From NCBI GenBank assembly GCA_963726615.1, contig CAVSCX010000011.1, positions 62,001 through 126,000 on the forward strand: 64,000 nucleotides of DNA, written 5' to 3'. Under the pieces are notes generated by a model that saw nothing but the letters and a program-made list of their open reading frames with translations, was not told the DNA's origin and did no database searches. This DNA comes from CAWDZK01 sp963726615 (GTDB lineage Bacteria > Actinomycetota > Actinomycetes > JACCUZ01). This document shows positions 1 through 8,607 of the stretch, one piece after another; the stretch's first letter is position 1; the number at the start of each line of letters is the position of its first letter. Position numbers and translations under genes: made by a program.

Positions 1-46
1 GTATGTCCCGGCCGCGCGTAGGATCAGCCGGGTTGTCCTGGCTGGG

Positions 47-52
47 TAGGGT
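47..52 (+). promoter_or_regulatory. Probable leaderless -10 of the histidine kinase gene
   Basis: The hexamer TAGGGT ends 7 nt before the GTG at 60, the spacing expected when transcription begins at the start codon. A second TAGGAT hexamer at 19-24 could give a 30-nt leader instead. No convincing -35 is visible for either. Confidence 0.45.
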
Positions 53-59
53 CGGACGG

Positions 60-1124
60 GTGACGGACGTCACCGCTGCCTACGACGACCACCCGGACGG
101 GCTCGTCGTCGCCGACGCACGTGGTGTCGTCGTGGTCTTCAACCGGGCGGCGGAACGCATCACCGGCACCAGCGCGCAGGCGGCGCTCGGCAAGGACCTC
201 GGGGACGCTCTGCCGCTGCAGGGTCTCGACGGGCGCGCCTGGTGGCCGTGCGCCCGCCCGTACGACGGGCTGTCCAGCGCCACCGGCCACCCGGAGCGCA
301 ACCTCGTCCTCCCCGGCGGGCAGGAGGTCCTGGTCACCGCGCGCTACCTGCGCGACGAGCCCCGCGGCGCGGTCACCCGCGTTGTCGTCGCCCTGCGCGG
401 CACCCGGCACCGCGCCCGCGAGGAGCTCAGCCGGGCCGAGCTGGTCTCGACCGTGGCCCACGAGCTGCGGTCGCCGCTCACCAGCGTGAAGGGGTTCACC
501 GCGACGCTGCTCGCCAAGTGGGACCGGTTCAGCGACGAGCAGAAGCGGCTGATGCTCGAGACCGTCGAGGCCGACGCCGACCGCGTCACCCGGCTGATCA
601 CCGAGCTGCTCGACATCGCCCGGATCGACTCGCACCGGGTCGCGGTCCGGCGGCAGTCCGTCGACCTGGGCCGGGTGGTGCGCCGGCACGTGGCGGCCGT
701 GGTCGCCCAGGGCGAGGACCCGGACCGCTTCGTCGTCGAGGTCGCCGACGGCATCCCCGAGATGTGGGTCGATGCCGACAAGCTGGACCAGGTGCTCGCC
801 AACCTGCTGGAGAACGCCGTGCGGCACGGGGCCGGCACCGTGACCATCGCCGCCGAGCCGGTCGGAGGCGGCGACGACCCGCAGCGCGCGGGCGCGGCTG
901 TCACCGTGACCGACGAGGGCGACGGGATCCCCGCCGAGGCGCAGGCTCGTGTGTTCACCAGGTTCTGGCGGTCCGGCCGTCGCGGGGGGACCGGTCTCGG
1001 CCTCTACATCGTGCGCGGCCTGGTCGAGGCGCACGGCGGCCACATCGAGCTGGGCCAGGGTCCGACCGGCGGTGCGCGGTTCCGATTCGTGCTGCCCGCC
1101 GCACGTCCCGACTACCTCGACTGA
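60..1124 (+). CDS. PAS-domain sensor histidine kinase, soluble
   Basis: A two-component sensor kinase of about 354 aa. An N-terminal PAS-like domain (residues ~8-120) is followed by a HisKA dimerisation helix with the phospho-acceptor in STVAHELRSPLTS (His near residue 134). The HATPase domain follows, with an N-box (LANLLENAVRHG), a G1 box (DEGDGIP) and GTGLGLYIV. No transmembrane segment or signal peptide is visible, so it probably senses a cytoplasmic signal. I chose GTG 60 because a -10-like TAGGGT sits just before it; an ATG at position 3 in the same frame would add 19 residues. No response regulator lies downstream. The partner may be upstream of the window or encoded elsewhere. Confidence 0.88.
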   Translation: MTDVTAAYDDHPDGLVVADARGVVVVFNRAAERITGTSAQAALGKDLGDALPLQGLDGRAWWPCARPYDGLSSATGHPERNLVLPGGQEVLVTARYLRDEPRGAVTRVVVALRGTRHRAREELSRAELVSTVAHELRSPLTSVKGFTATLLAKWDRFSDEQKRLMLETVEADADRVTRLITELLDIARIDSHRVAVRRQSVDLGRVVRRHVAAVVAQGEDPDRFVVEVADGIPEMWVDADKLDQVLANLLENAVRHGAGTVTIAAEPVGGGDDPQRAGAAVTVTDEGDGIPAEAQARVFTRFWRSGRRGGTGLGLYIVRGLVEAHGGHIELGQGPTGGARFRFVLPAARPDYLD

Positions 1125-1171
1125 CTGGCGGGGGTCGACCGAGCGGCGGGCTCCGACGCCCCGACGCGCCC

Positions 1172-1177
1172 TAGACT
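1172..1177 (+). promoter_or_regulatory. Candidate -10 element for pheST
   Basis: TAGACT lies about 36 nt before the pheS start. A GGAG ribosome binding site at 1200-1203 precedes the ATG at 1214. No clear -35 is visible. No T-box or leader-peptide attenuator could be recognised in the 89-nt gap after the kinase gene. Confidence 0.35.
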
Positions 1178-1213
1178 CGGGCGGCGCTCGACAGCCCCTG
1201 GAGACACTCACCC

Positions 1214-2323
1214 ATGTCCGCACCGAACAAGTCCTACGACCCCGTGCAGGTGACCCCCTTGAACGCCGACGAGGTCGAGCAGGCCCGCGACGACGCCCTG
1301 ACCGCGATCAAGGCCGCTGCCGACCTGGACCAGCTCAAGGCCGCCCGGCTCGAGCACGCCGGCGACCGGTCGACCCTTGCGCTGGCCAACCGGGAGATCG
1401 GCGCGCTGCCGCCCGCGGCCAAGGCCGAGGCCGGCAAGCGCGTCGGCGGGGCCCGCCGCGCGGTCACCGAGGCGCTGGCCGCCCGTCAGGCCGAGCTCGA
1501 GCAGGAGCGCGACGAGCGCGTCCTCGTCGAGGAGACCGTCGACGTCTCGCTGCCCTGGGACCGGGTCGCCCCCGGCGCCCGGCACCCGCTCACGACGCTG
1601 ATGGAGCGGGTCGCCGACCTGTTCGTCGCGATGGGCTTCGAGTGGTCGGAGGGTCCCGAGGTCGAGGCCGAGTGGTACAACTTCGACGCTCTCAACATGC
1701 CGCCGGACCACCCCGCCCGCACGCTGCAGGACACCTTCTGGGTCGAGTCGGAGGAGTCCGGTCTGGTCCTGCGCACCCAGACCTCGCCGGTGCAGATCCG
1801 GACCATGCTGCGTCGCGAGCCGCCGATCTATGCCGTCTCCCCGGGTCGGGTGTTCCGCACCGACGAGCTGGACGCGACCCACTCGCCGGTCTTCACCCAG
1901 GTCGAGGGTCTCGTCGTCGACGAGGGCATCTCGATGGGGCACCTTCGCGGCACCCTCGAGCACTTCGCCCGCGCGATGTTCGGGGCCGACACGGTCACCC
2001 GGCTGCGGCCGTCGTACTTCCCGTTCACCGAGCCGAGCGCCGAGATGGACCTGCGGTGCTGGATCTGCCACGGCGAGTCGGTCAACAACCCGGACCGGCC
2101 GTGCCGCACCTGCTCGTCCGAGGGCTGGATCGAGTGGGGCGGCTGCGGCATGGTCAACCCGCGCGTGCTGGTCGCGTGCGGCGTCGACCCCGAGCGGTAC
2201 ACCGGGTTCGCCTTCGGCATGGGCATCGAGCGCACCCTCATGTCCCGGCACGGAGCCGAGGACATGCGCGACATGGTGGAGGGCGACGTGCGCTACGCGC
2301 TGCCCTTCGGGACGGAGATCTGA
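1214..2323 (+). CDS. pheS: Phenylalanine--tRNA ligase alpha subunit
   Basis: Catalytic subunit of the class II phenylalanyl-tRNA synthetase (alpha2-beta2), which charges tRNA-Phe in the cytoplasm. It is 369 aa, a normal bacterial length. An N-terminal coiled coil (to ~residue 95) precedes the class II core. FPFTEPSAEMDL and motif 3, GMGIERTLM, are present. Two CxxC pairs (CWIC, CRTC) ahead of the WIEWGGCGMVNPRVL stretch form the probable zinc site typical of actinobacterial PheS. A GGAG site lies 10 nt before the ATG. The stop overlaps the pheT start by one base (TGATG), so the two subunits are translationally coupled. Confidence 0.98.
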   Translation: MSAPNKSYDPVQVTPLNADEVEQARDDALTAIKAAADLDQLKAARLEHAGDRSTLALANREIGALPPAAKAEAGKRVGGARRAVTEALAARQAELEQERDERVLVEETVDVSLPWDRVAPGARHPLTTLMERVADLFVAMGFEWSEGPEVEAEWYNFDALNMPPDHPARTLQDTFWVESEESGLVLRTQTSPVQIRTMLRREPPIYAVSPGRVFRTDELDATHSPVFTQVEGLVVDEGISMGHLRGTLEHFARAMFGADTVTRLRPSYFPFTEPSAEMDLRCWICHGESVNNPDRPCRTCSSEGWIEWGGCGMVNPRVLVACGVDPERYTGFAFGMGIERTLMSRHGAEDMRDMVEGDVRYALPFGTEI

Positions 2324-4803
2324 TGCGCGCCCCGCTGTCCTGGCTGCGCGAGTACGCCGACCTGCCGGACGACGTCACCGGCCGTGCGCTCGGCGAGCGG
2401 CTGGTGGCCGCCGGCCTGGAGGTCGAGACCGTCGAGCGGCGGGGCCACGACGTCACCGGACCGGTCGTGCTCGGCCGGGTGCTCGCGTTCGAGGAGGAGA
2501 CCGCGAGCAACGGCAAGACGGTGCGCTGGTGCCAGGTCGACGTCGGGGAGGCGGAGCCCCGCGGCGTCGTGTGCGGCGCGCTGAACTTCGCGGTCGGCGA
2601 CGTCGTCGTCGTGGCACTGCCCGGCGCCACGCTGCCCGGCGGCTTCGCCATCGCCGCGCGCAAGACCTACGGCCACGTGAGCGACGGCATGATCTGCTCC
2701 AGCCGCGAGCTCGGGACCGGCGACGACCACACCGGCATCCTGGTGCTCCCCGCCGACGTCGTCGGCGAGTCTCCCCTTGGTGCCGACGCCGTCGAGGTGC
2801 TCGGGCTGCGCGACGAGGTGCTCGACATCGCCGTGACGCCGGACCGGTCGTACGCCCTGTCGATGCGCGGTATCGCGCGGGAGGCGGCTACGGCGTACGG
2901 CGTGGCGTTCCGCGACCCGGCGGCGATCGACGCCTTGCCGATCGACGGTGACGGTCACCCTGGCGTCGTCGTCGACCCGACCGCGGCGGACCGGCTGGTG
3001 CTGCGCACCGTCACCGGGCTCGACCCGGCCGCGGCGACCCCGGTCTGGATGGCCCGGCGGCTCCTGCTGTGCGGGGTGCGGCCGGTGTCGCTGGCAGTCG
3101 ACGTCACCAACTACGTCATGCTCGAGCTCGGCCAGCCGCTGCACGCGTTCGACCGCGGCCGGCTGCAGGGCGCGGTGACAGTCCGCCGGGCCGAGCCCGC
3201 CGAGGTCCTCGAGACCCTCGACCACGTCCGCCGGACGCTGGACCCGGGGGACGTCGTCGTCGCCGACGACCGCGGTGCGGTGGGTCTCGGCGGCACCATG
3301 GGCGGACTGACGACCGAGGTCGACGCCGCCTCCACCGACCTCGTCATCGAGGCCGCGCACTTCGACCCGGTGGCCGTCGCCCGGATGGCCCGGCGGCACA
3401 AGCTGTCCTCCGAGGCGTCCCGGCGCTTCGAGCGCGGCGTCGACCCCACGCTGCCGCCGGTCGCCACGACCCGCGCCGTCCAGCTGCTGCGCGACCTCGG
3501 AGGCGCGACGTACGTCGGGTCGACCGAGGTGCTGCACCCGCAGCCGGTCCGGCACATCCCGTTCGACCCGGCCCGCCCCGGCCGGACGGCGGGGATGCCG
3601 ATCGCCGCGGACCAGGTGGCGCGGGCTCTGGCCGAGGTCGGCTGCGCCGTGGACACCGGTGCGGTCCCGTGGACGGTCACCCCGCCGGCCTGGCGGCCGG
3701 ACCTCGCGCACCCCGCGGACCTCGACGAGGAGGTCATCCGCCTGGTCGGCTACGACAGCGTCCCCGCGCTCCTGCCGCACGCCCCGCCCGGGCCCGGCTA
3801 CTCGGCGCGGCAGCGGCTGCGCCGGCGGATCGGCCTGGCGCTGGCGCACGCCGGGTTCGTCGAGGCGCCGTCGTACCCGTTCGTGGGAACGGCCGACGTC
3901 GACGCTCTCGGCCTGCCTGACGGCGACGACCGGCGCAACGCGCTGCGGCTGGCGAACCCGCTCAGGGAGGAGGAGCCCCTGCTCCGTACCACCCTGCTGC
4001 CCGGACTGCTGTCCGCGCTGCGCCGCAACGTCGGCCGCGGGACGACCGACGTCGCGCTGTTCGAGGTCGGGCCGGTGTTCCGGCCCGGTCCCGGCCGGCT
4101 GCCGGAGCCGCCGCGGCCGCCGGTCGACGGCCGACCCGCCGACGACGAGGTGGCGGCGCTGGACGCCGCGCTGCCCGCCCAGCCGATGCGGGTCGGCGCC
4201 GTCCTCGTCGGCGCCCGGGAGCGGGCCGGCTGGTGGGGCCAGGGTCGGGCGGTGACCTGGGCGGACGCCGTCGAGGCGGCCCGGTCGGTCGCCCGCGCCG
4301 CCGGCGTCGAGGTCGAGACCAGGGCCGACCAGCACGCGCCGTGGCACCCCGGCCGGTGCGCCGCCGTGCTGCGCGAGGGTGTGGTCGTGGGGCACGCCGG
4401 CGAGCTGCACCCGCGGGTCGTCGAGGCGCTCGGCCTGCCGGAGCGCACCTGCGCCATGGAGGTCGACCTCGAGCTGATGGGGGAGCGGACCGAGCCGGTC
4501 CCGGCTCCGCGGTTGTCGACGTACCCGCCGGCAACCCAGGACGTGGCCCTCGTCGTCGACGCGCACGTCCCCGCCGCCGACGTCGAGGCTGCCCTGCGGT
4601 CCGGTGCCGGCGACCTGCTCGAGTCGCTGCGGCTGTTCGACGTCTACCGCGGCTCGCAGGTCGGTGAGGGGAAGGCGTCGCTGGCCTACGCGCTCCGGTT
4701 CCGCGCCTCCGACCGCACCCTGACGGTCGAGGAGGCGACCGAGGCCCGCCGGGCCGCCGTCGCCGAGGCCGCCCGCCGGGTCGGCGCCGTGCTGCGTGGC
4801 TGA
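2323..4803 (+). CDS. pheT: Phenylalanine--tRNA ligase beta subunit
   Basis: The structural and editing subunit of PheRS, 826 aa. The N-terminus MRAPLSWLREYADLP is diagnostic. It is followed by an OB-fold tRNA-binding domain (~residues 40-155), the B3/B4 editing module (VTNYVMLELGQPLHAFD), B5 and the catalytic-like core. A C-terminal ferredoxin-fold anticodon-binding domain (STYPPATQDVALVVD onward) completes it. The start ATG overlaps the pheS stop. The frame is also open upstream of 2323, but only this ATG gives the family N-terminus. The gene overlaps the downstream SDR gene by 8 nt, so that gene is probably cotranscribed. Confidence 0.98.
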   Translation: MRAPLSWLREYADLPDDVTGRALGERLVAAGLEVETVERRGHDVTGPVVLGRVLAFEEETASNGKTVRWCQVDVGEAEPRGVVCGALNFAVGDVVVVALPGATLPGGFAIAARKTYGHVSDGMICSSRELGTGDDHTGILVLPADVVGESPLGADAVEVLGLRDEVLDIAVTPDRSYALSMRGIAREAATAYGVAFRDPAAIDALPIDGDGHPGVVVDPTAADRLVLRTVTGLDPAAATPVWMARRLLLCGVRPVSLAVDVTNYVMLELGQPLHAFDRGRLQGAVTVRRAEPAEVLETLDHVRRTLDPGDVVVADDRGAVGLGGTMGGLTTEVDAASTDLVIEAAHFDPVAVARMARRHKLSSEASRRFERGVDPTLPPVATTRAVQLLRDLGGATYVGSTEVLHPQPVRHIPFDPARPGRTAGMPIAADQVARALAEVGCAVDTGAVPWTVTPPAWRPDLAHPADLDEEVIRLVGYDSVPALLPHAPPGPGYSARQRLRRRIGLALAHAGFVEAPSYPFVGTADVDALGLPDGDDRRNALRLANPLREEEPLLRTTLLPGLLSALRRNVGRGTTDVALFEVGPVFRPGPGRLPEPPRPPVDGRPADDEVAALDAALPAQPMRVGAVLVGARERAGWWGQGRAVTWADAVEAARSVARAAGVEVETRADQHAPWHPGRCAAVLREGVVVGHAGELHPRVVEALGLPERTCAMEVDLELMGERTEPVPAPRLSTYPPATQDVALVVDAHVPAADVEAALRSGAGDLLESLRLFDVYRGSQVGEGKASLAYALRFRASDRTLTVEEATEARRAAVAEAARRVGAVLRG

Positions 4804-5623
4804 CCCGGACGACGTGCCGCGGACCGGCGGGGCGGCGCTGGTCACCGGCGCCGGCCGGGGGATCGGGCGCGAGATCGCGCTCGCACTGGCGCACGAGGGG
4901 ATGGCGGTCGGCCTGCTCGGCCGCAGCCCGGGTCCGCTCGACGAGGTCCGCGGCGAGATCGTCGGCGCCGGCGGACGGGCGCTGGCCGTCCCCGCGGACG
5001 TCACCGACGACGCGCAGGTGCGCGCAGCCGTCGAGGCCGTGACCCGAGAGCTCGGTCCGGTCGACCTGCTGGTGAGCAACGCCGGTCTGCGCGAGCAGTC
5101 GTCGGCGCCGCCGTGGGAGGCCGACCCGCGCGACTGGTGGCGGGTGGTCGAGACCAACCTGCGCGGGCCGTTCCTGCTGGCGCGCGCCGTCGTGCCGGCG
5201 ATGCTCGCGCGTGGCAGCGGCCGGGTGCTGCACGTGGGCAGCGGGATGGGCCAGCGGCCGAACGCCGACTGGTCGGCCTACGCCACCTCCAAGGCCGGCC
5301 TCTCCCGCCTGACCGACTCGCTCGCGGCTGCCCTGGACGGCACCGGTGTCACCGTCGTCGAGGTCAGCCCGGGCCTCGTCCGGACCGAGATGACCGAGAC
5401 GATGTGGGGACCGCCGGACGAGCAGCCCTGGAACGACCCGGCCCGGATCGTCGACACCGTCGTCCGGTTCGCCCGCGGCGACCTCGACGCGCTGCACGGC
5501 CGGTTCGTGCACGCCGCCCGGGACGACCTCGACGGCCTGCTCGCCGCCGCCGACCAGCTGCGCGACCGGGACGCCAGAACCCTCCGGCTGCGGCCGTACG
5601 GCGACGACGACCCGCTCGGCTGA
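4796..5623 (+). CDS. Short-chain dehydrogenase/reductase (SDR) family protein
   Basis: A classical SDR oxidoreductase of 275 aa using NAD(P)(H); the substrate is unknown. A Rossmann fold starts with the dinucleotide motif TGAGRGIG (~residues 19-26). NAG appears as LVSNAGLREQ, and the catalytic YxxxK is YATSK after the active-site serine in HVGSGMG. The conserved segment VSPGLVRTEMTE follows. The GTG start lies inside the 3-prime end of pheT (8-nt overlap). Its position between pheT and arg genes does not reveal a role, and no operon partner suggests a substrate. Confidence 0.88.
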   Translation: MADPDDVPRTGGAALVTGAGRGIGREIALALAHEGMAVGLLGRSPGPLDEVRGEIVGAGGRALAVPADVTDDAQVRAAVEAVTRELGPVDLLVSNAGLREQSSAPPWEADPRDWWRVVETNLRGPFLLARAVVPAMLARGSGRVLHVGSGMGQRPNADWSAYATSKAGLSRLTDSLAAALDGTGVTVVEVSPGLVRTEMTETMWGPPDEQPWNDPARIVDTVVRFARGDLDALHGRFVHAARDDLDGLLAAADQLRDRDARTLRLRPYGDDDPLG

Positions 5624-5688
5624 CGCGCTCAGCCCCAACGACCATGGCTGCCCACCCTGCCCGGCTTGGGGCTGTCGGCGTCCGCTGG

Positions 5689-5694
5689 CAGGAT
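5689..5694 (+). promoter_or_regulatory. Leaderless-type -10 for the methyltransferase gene
   Basis: CAGGAT followed by 6 nt and then the ATG at 5701 matches the leaderless spacing seen repeatedly in this window. No ribosome binding site is visible. Confidence 0.4.
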
Positions 5695-5700
5695 GCCGGA

Positions 5701-6369
5701 ATGCCTGAGACGTCCGAGACGACCGGTTCGCCCGACCTCCCCACCGTGCACGACTTCTGGGAGCTGCAGTCCCCGACGTACGACGAGGAGGTGGACCACG
5801 GCCTGCGCGACGCCGTGGCCCGCGAGGCATGGCGGGCGCGGCTGACCGAGTGGCTGCCCGAGCCGCCGAGCGACGTTCTCGACCTGGGCTGCGGCACGGG
5901 CTCGCTCGACCGGCTCGCGCTGGACGCGGGGCACCGGGTTCTCGGTGTCGACCTGACGGCCGGCATGGTCGCCAAGGCCTCGTCGAAGTGCCCGGAGGGC
6001 CGGTTCGTGGTCGGCGACGCGAGCGCGCCACCGATCGGGGACGAGCGGTTCGACGTGCTGCTGGCGCGGCACCTGCTCTGGACGCTGCCCGACCCGCATG
6101 CCGTCCTCGGGCACTGGGTCTCGCTCGTTCGTCCCGGGGGCCGGCTGGTGCTGGTCGAGGGCCGCTGGTGGACGGCGGGCGGGGCGCCGTACGCCCGGGG
6201 TGCCGACCGGATGCCGTGGCAGGGCGGGGTGCGGGCGGAGGACCTGGTGGCCGCCCTGGACCCGTTGGTCGAGCGTCTCGAGGTCGTCTGCCTCAGCGAC
6301 GACGACGCGCTGTGGGGCCGGCACGTCGAGGACGAGCGCTACGCCGTGCTGGCCCACCTGGGAGGCTGA
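5701..6369 (+). CDS. Class I SAM-dependent methyltransferase
   Basis: A small-molecule-type methyltransferase of 222 aa. Motif I is VLDLGCGTGSLDRLAL (~residues 59-74), followed by GVDLTAGMV, then motif II-like RFVVGDASAPPI and the post-motif LVRPGGRLVLVEGRWW. The family is the broad Methyltransf_11/25 group; the substrate cannot be inferred. It stands alone between the SDR gene and the arginine operon and appears to have its own leaderless promoter. Confidence 0.88.
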   Translation: MPETSETTGSPDLPTVHDFWELQSPTYDEEVDHGLRDAVAREAWRARLTEWLPEPPSDVLDLGCGTGSLDRLALDAGHRVLGVDLTAGMVAKASSKCPEGRFVVGDASAPPIGDERFDVLLARHLLWTLPDPHAVLGHWVSLVRPGGRLVLVEGRWWTAGGAPYARGADRMPWQGGVRAEDLVAALDPLVERLEVVCLSDDDALWGRHVEDERYAVLAHLGG

Positions 6370-6390
6370 CCGCCCACGATCCGAACCCGG

Positions 6391-6429
6391 TTTGCATGAG
6401 CATGCAGATGTCCGCATACTCATGCGGGT
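6391..6429 (+). promoter_or_regulatory. Double ARG box (ArgR operator) overlapping the argC promoter and start
   Basis: Two palindromes lie side by side: TGCATG-AG-CATGCA (6393-6406) and CCGCAT-ACTC-ATGCGG (6412-6427). Their centres are 20 bp apart, about two helical turns, as expected for a tandem pair of ARG boxes bound by an ArgR hexamer. The same bases contain a plausible promoter, TTGCAT (6392-6397), 17 bp, CATACT (6415-6420). Repressor and polymerase would therefore compete directly. The second box also includes the ATG at 6422. ArgR is encoded at the end of this operon. Confidence 0.8.
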
Positions 6430-7459
6430 GGGACGCACTGCAGCTGTCGCAGGGGCAAGTGGCTACGCCGGGGGCGAGCTGCTTCGCCTGCTGCTGAGCC
6501 ACCCTGCGCTGGGCGTCGGCCCGGTGGCCGGTGGCAGCTCGGCCGGCCGGCCGGTGACCGACCTGCACCCGCAGCTGCCGCAGCTGGCCGGCCGCGTGTT
6601 CGCCCCGACCGACGCTGCCGTGCTGGCCGAGGCAGACCTGGCCTTCCTCGCGCTGCCGCACGGCCAGTCGGCCGCGCTTGTCGCCCAGCTCCCGCCGGAC
6701 CTCCCGGTGGTGGACCTGGGTGCCGACTTCCGCCTGGCCCGGGCCGCCGACTGGGACGCCTACTACGCCGGTGGACACGCCGGCACCTGGCCGTACGGGC
6801 TGCCGGAGCTGCCCGGGGCGCGGGCCGCCCTCGCCGGCGCGACCCGGGTCGCGAACCCCGGCTGCTACGCGACCACCGTCGCGCTCGCGCTCGCCCCGCT
6901 GCTCGGGGCCGGTCTTGTCGAGCCCGCCGACGTCGTGGTGGTCGCCGCCTCGGGCACCTCCGGCGCCGGGCGCGCGGCCCGGCCGCACCTGCTCGGCAGC
7001 GAGGTCATGGGTGCGCTCTCGGCGTACAAGGCGGGCGGCAGCCACCAGCACACCCCCGAGATGGAGCAGTCGCTGACCTCGGCCGCGGGCACCGACGTCA
7101 CCCTGTCCTTCACCCCGGTCCTGGCGCCGATGCCGCGCGGCATCCTCGCCACCTGCACCGGGGTGCTGGCCGACGGCGCGACCGAGGAGGCGCTGCGCGC
7201 GGCCCTGCACGCGGCGTACGACGGCGAGCCGTTCGTCCACGTCCTGCCGGCCGGCCACTGGCCGACGACGGCCGCCACCCTGGGCAGCAACAGCGTGCAC
7301 CTGCAGGTGGCCGCCGACACCCACGCCGGCCGCGCCGTCGTGGTGGCCGTGCTGGACAACCTGGTCAAGGGCGCCGCGGGCCAGGCGGTGCAGAACGCCA
7401 ACCTGGTGCTCGGCCTGGACGAGACCGCCGGCCTGCCCGTCGCGGGGATCGCACCGTGA
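6422..7459 (+). CDS. argC: N-acetyl-gamma-glutamyl-phosphate reductase
   Basis: Reduces N-acetylglutamyl-5-phosphate to the semialdehyde with NADPH, a middle step of arginine synthesis. It is 345 aa. The N-terminal Rossmann motif GASGYAGGELLRLLL and the catalytic cysteine in ANPGCYAT are both present, as is the C-terminal segment GSNSVHLQ. It is the first gene of argCJBDFR and overlaps argJ by 4 nt. The start is ambiguous. ATG 6422 lies only 2 nt after the predicted -10, so if transcription begins near 6427, GTG 6428 would be the true leaderless start and the protein two residues shorter. Confidence 0.96.
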   Translation: MRVGRTAAVAGASGYAGGELLRLLLSHPALGVGPVAGGSSAGRPVTDLHPQLPQLAGRVFAPTDAAVLAEADLAFLALPHGQSAALVAQLPPDLPVVDLGADFRLARAADWDAYYAGGHAGTWPYGLPELPGARAALAGATRVANPGCYATTVALALAPLLGAGLVEPADVVVVAASGTSGAGRAARPHLLGSEVMGALSAYKAGGSHQHTPEMEQSLTSAAGTDVTLSFTPVLAPMPRGILATCTGVLADGATEEALRAALHAAYDGEPFVHVLPAGHWPTTAATLGSNSVHLQVAADTHAGRAVVVAVLDNLVKGAAGQAVQNANLVLGLDETAGLPVAGIAP

Positions 7460-8607
7460 GCATCACCGCCGCGCACGGCTTCCGGGCGGCCGCTGTGGCC
7501 GCCGGGCTGAAGACCACCGGTCTGCTCGACGTCGCGCTCGTCGTGAACGACGGGCCCAACCCCGCCGCGGCCGGTGTCTTCACGACCAACAGGGTCAAGG
7601 CGGCACCGGTCGTCTGGACCCAGCAGGTGGTGCGCGACGGCCGGGTCGACGCCGTCGTCCTCAACTCCGGCGGGGCGAACGCGTGCACCGGACCGGCGGG
7701 CTTCCAGGACACCCATGCCACGGCGGAGTGGGTCGCGATGGCGCTGGGTGTCTCCGCCGGCGACGTCGCGGTCTGCTCGACCGGGCTGATCGGCGAGCGG
7801 CTGCCGGTCGACAGCCTGCTCGCCGGGGTCGATGCGGCGGTGCCGCTGCTGGCGGTGTCCGGGGCGGACGACGCGGCGCGCGCCATCATGACCACGGACA
7901 CCGTGCCCAAGCAGTCCGTGGCCGTCGGCGCGGGCTTCCTCGTCGGCGGGATGGCCAAGGGCGCGGGCATGCTGGCACCGGGGCTCGCGACCATGCTCGC
8001 GGTGATCACCACTGACGCGGTGGTGGAGCCGGCTCTCCTCGACGCGGTCCTGCGGCAGTCGACCGCCGGGACGTTCGAGCGGGTCGACTCGGACGGCTGC
8101 ATGTCCACCAACGACACCGTGCTGCTGCTGGCCTCCGGCGCGTCGGGCGTCACACCCACGCCGCAGGAGCTGGCCGAGACGGTCGACGCGGTGTGCGCCG
8201 ACCTGGCCCAGCAGCTGGTCGACGACGCCGAGGGCTCGTCCAAGTCGATCTCCGTGCACGTGGTCCGCGCGGACTCGGTCGAGGACGCGGTCACCGTGGC
8301 CCGGGCCGTCGCGCGCAGCAACCTGCTCAAGTGCGCGATCCACGGCGAGGACCCCAACTGGGGCCGGGTCCTCAGCGCCGTCGGCACCACCGACGCCGCC
8401 TTCGAGCCCGAGCACCTCGCGGTGGCCCTGAACGGCGTGTGGGTCTGCCGCGACGGGGCCGCCGCGGAGGACCGCGCCGCCTGCGACCTGTCCGGGCGGC
8501 AGGTCACCATCACCGTCGACCTCGGCGCCGGCGAGCACGACGCGACCGTGTGGACCAACGACCTCACCGCCGCCTACGTGCACGAGAACGCGGCGTACAG
8601 CACATGA
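7456..8607 (+). CDS. argJ: Bifunctional glutamate N-acetyltransferase / amino-acid N-acetyltransferase
   Basis: Transfers the acetyl group of N-acetylornithine to glutamate, recycling it; some members also make acetylglutamate from acetyl-CoA. It is 383 aa. ArgJ is an autoproteolytic Ntn-type enzyme. The cleavage motif KGAGMLAPGLATML gives the nucleophile Thr after Ala (~residue 181-182). The segments NSGGANACTG and EDPNWGRV are also typical. GTG start in a 4-nt overlap with argC; 4-nt overlap with argB. No argA-type synthase is visible in the operon. Confidence 0.97.
   Translation: MSITAAHGFRAAAVAAGLKTTGLLDVALVVNDGPNPAAAGVFTTNRVKAAPVVWTQQVVRDGRVDAVVLNSGGANACTGPAGFQDTHATAEWVAMALGVSAGDVAVCSTGLIGERLPVDSLLAGVDAAVPLLAVSGADDAARAIMTTDTVPKQSVAVGAGFLVGGMAKGAGMLAPGLATMLAVITTDAVVEPALLDAVLRQSTAGTFERVDSDGCMSTNDTVLLLASGASGVTPTPQELAETVDAVCADLAQQLVDDAEGSSKSISVHVVRADSVEDAVTVARAVARSNLLKCAIHGEDPNWGRVLSAVGTTDAAFEPEHLAVALNGVWVCRDGAAAEDRAACDLSGRQVTITVDLGAGEHDATVWTNDLTAAYVHENAAYST

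Noticed and set aside
1125..1213. T-box or attenuator before pheST
   Set aside because: The gap is only 89 nt and contains no T-box sequence, leader peptide with Phe codons or terminator hairpin.
2293..5157. A 954-codon open frame antisense to pheT
   Set aside because: It covers pheT, an unmistakable essential gene. Its translated sequence is rich in R, G, A and P without domains.
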